Below, piece by piece: positions 8,943-9,222 of a DNA stretch of 9,222 bases. Source of the stretch: Asaia bogorensis (GTDB lineage: Bacteria; Pseudomonadota; Alphaproteobacteria; Acetobacterales; Acetobacteraceae); contig CAMCHA010000062.1 in assembly GCA_945874515.1 (NCBI GenBank), positions 1-9,222 of the forward strand, in the 5' to 3' direction. The translations under genes and the position numbers were made by a program. Every line of letters begins with the position of its first letter. Position 1 is the first letter of the stretch. Under the pieces are notes generated by a model. It was not told the DNA's origin. It did no database searches and saw only the letters and a list, made by a program, of their open reading frames with translations.

Positions 8943-9222
8943 ATGCCGCGCCTACCTGCATCCGAAACGCCAAGTAATCGCGAGCATGGGTTGGCTGCCG
9001 GCGGTGCGTCCATGCCCACTGGCTTCCGGTTGCTCCTGATCGGTGTTGCACTCGGCTCGGGCGTCTTTCTCGCCTGGCAGACGGCCGGCGCGCTACTGAT
9101 GATCTTCGGCGGATTGCTCCTCGCGGCGCTTCTCGATGTCGCGACGCGCGGGCTTCTGCATATTCTTCCCGTGGGTCGTGGTGCTTGCTTCGCGATAGTC
9201 TGCACAATATTCGCAGGTCTCA
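8943..9222 (+). CDS. AI-2E (PerM-like) family transporter, N-terminal part, cut by window end
   Basis: The open frame runs off the right edge with 93 complete codons. After a polar N-terminal tail (1-26) come hydrophobic segments at about 28-44 and 49-65, including AWQTAGALLMIFGGLLLAALL, then an Arg-containing turn and GRGACFAIVCTIF, the pattern of the first membrane helices of AI-2E family transporters. Members have seven or eight membrane segments and about 350 residues. Some export autoinducer-2, others have been linked to ion exchange, and the substrate here is unknown. The ATG at 8943 is chosen for AAGAGGGA, which ends 7 bases upstream; Met24 is an alternative. It follows the cytochrome b561 gene after 68 bases and may share its transcript. 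Confidence 0.78.
   Translation, partial: MPRLPASETPSNREHGLAAGGASMPTGFRLLLIGVALGSGVFLAWQTAGALLMIFGGLLLAALLDVATRGLLHILPVGRGACFAIVCTIFAGL

Noticed and set aside
8611..9207. 198-codon minus-strand frame across the cytochrome b561 and AI-2E genes
   Set aside because: It covers two plus-strand genes with clear family features, and the translation is low-complexity and Arg-rich, typical of antisense GC-rich DNA.

Overview
The window looks like a chromosomal segment of an alphaproteobacterium, most likely Rhodospirillales/Acetobacterales. This is inferred from the linkage rplU-rpmA-obgE-proB, an Obg GTPase without the C-terminal OCT extension, and GC-rich codon use in most genes. No database search was possible, so the taxon is an inference.

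Left half, minus strand (read from about 5640 down to 1). A promoter candidate at 5614-5642 drives rplU (L21) and rpmA (L27). A strong intrinsic terminator follows at 4848-4879, then obgE (ribosome-assembly GTPase) and proB (glutamate 5-kinase, first step of proline synthesis). After a 93-base gap comes a compact three-gene catabolic-type unit: an AtuA-family protein (DUF1446), a DUF4387 protein, and an NtaA/SnaA/DszA-type flavin-dependent monooxygenase that runs off the left edge. The 8- and 18-base spacings, each with a Shine-Dalgarno sequence, suggest these three are translated from one message. The substrate cannot be read from the sequence.

Middle, plus strand. A tRNA-Ser with anticodon CGA (5722-5811) is transcribed divergently from rplU. 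About 370 bases without a convincing gene follow, and base composition drops here. Next is an AsmA-family inner-membrane/periplasmic protein (6184-8058) that starts at TTG. It is preceded by a 12-codon mini-ORF with a textbook Shine-Dalgarno sequence, an arrangement that suggests translational coupling.

Right end, plus strand. A perfect FNR/Anr/FixK-type dyad (TTGATATCCATCAA, 8209-8222) sits 70 bases before a cytochrome b561-type membrane protein (8293-8874), suggesting oxygen- or redox-controlled expression. The 5' part of an AI-2E (PerM-like) family transporter enters at 8943 and is cut by the window end.

Most of the window is ordinary housekeeping or well-known families. The points most worth a second look are the AtuA/DUF4387/flavin-monooxygenase unit, the FNR-type site before the cytochrome b561 gene, and the mini-ORF leader of the AsmA gene. 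I found no CRISPR array, intact insertion sequence, phage gene or defence system.
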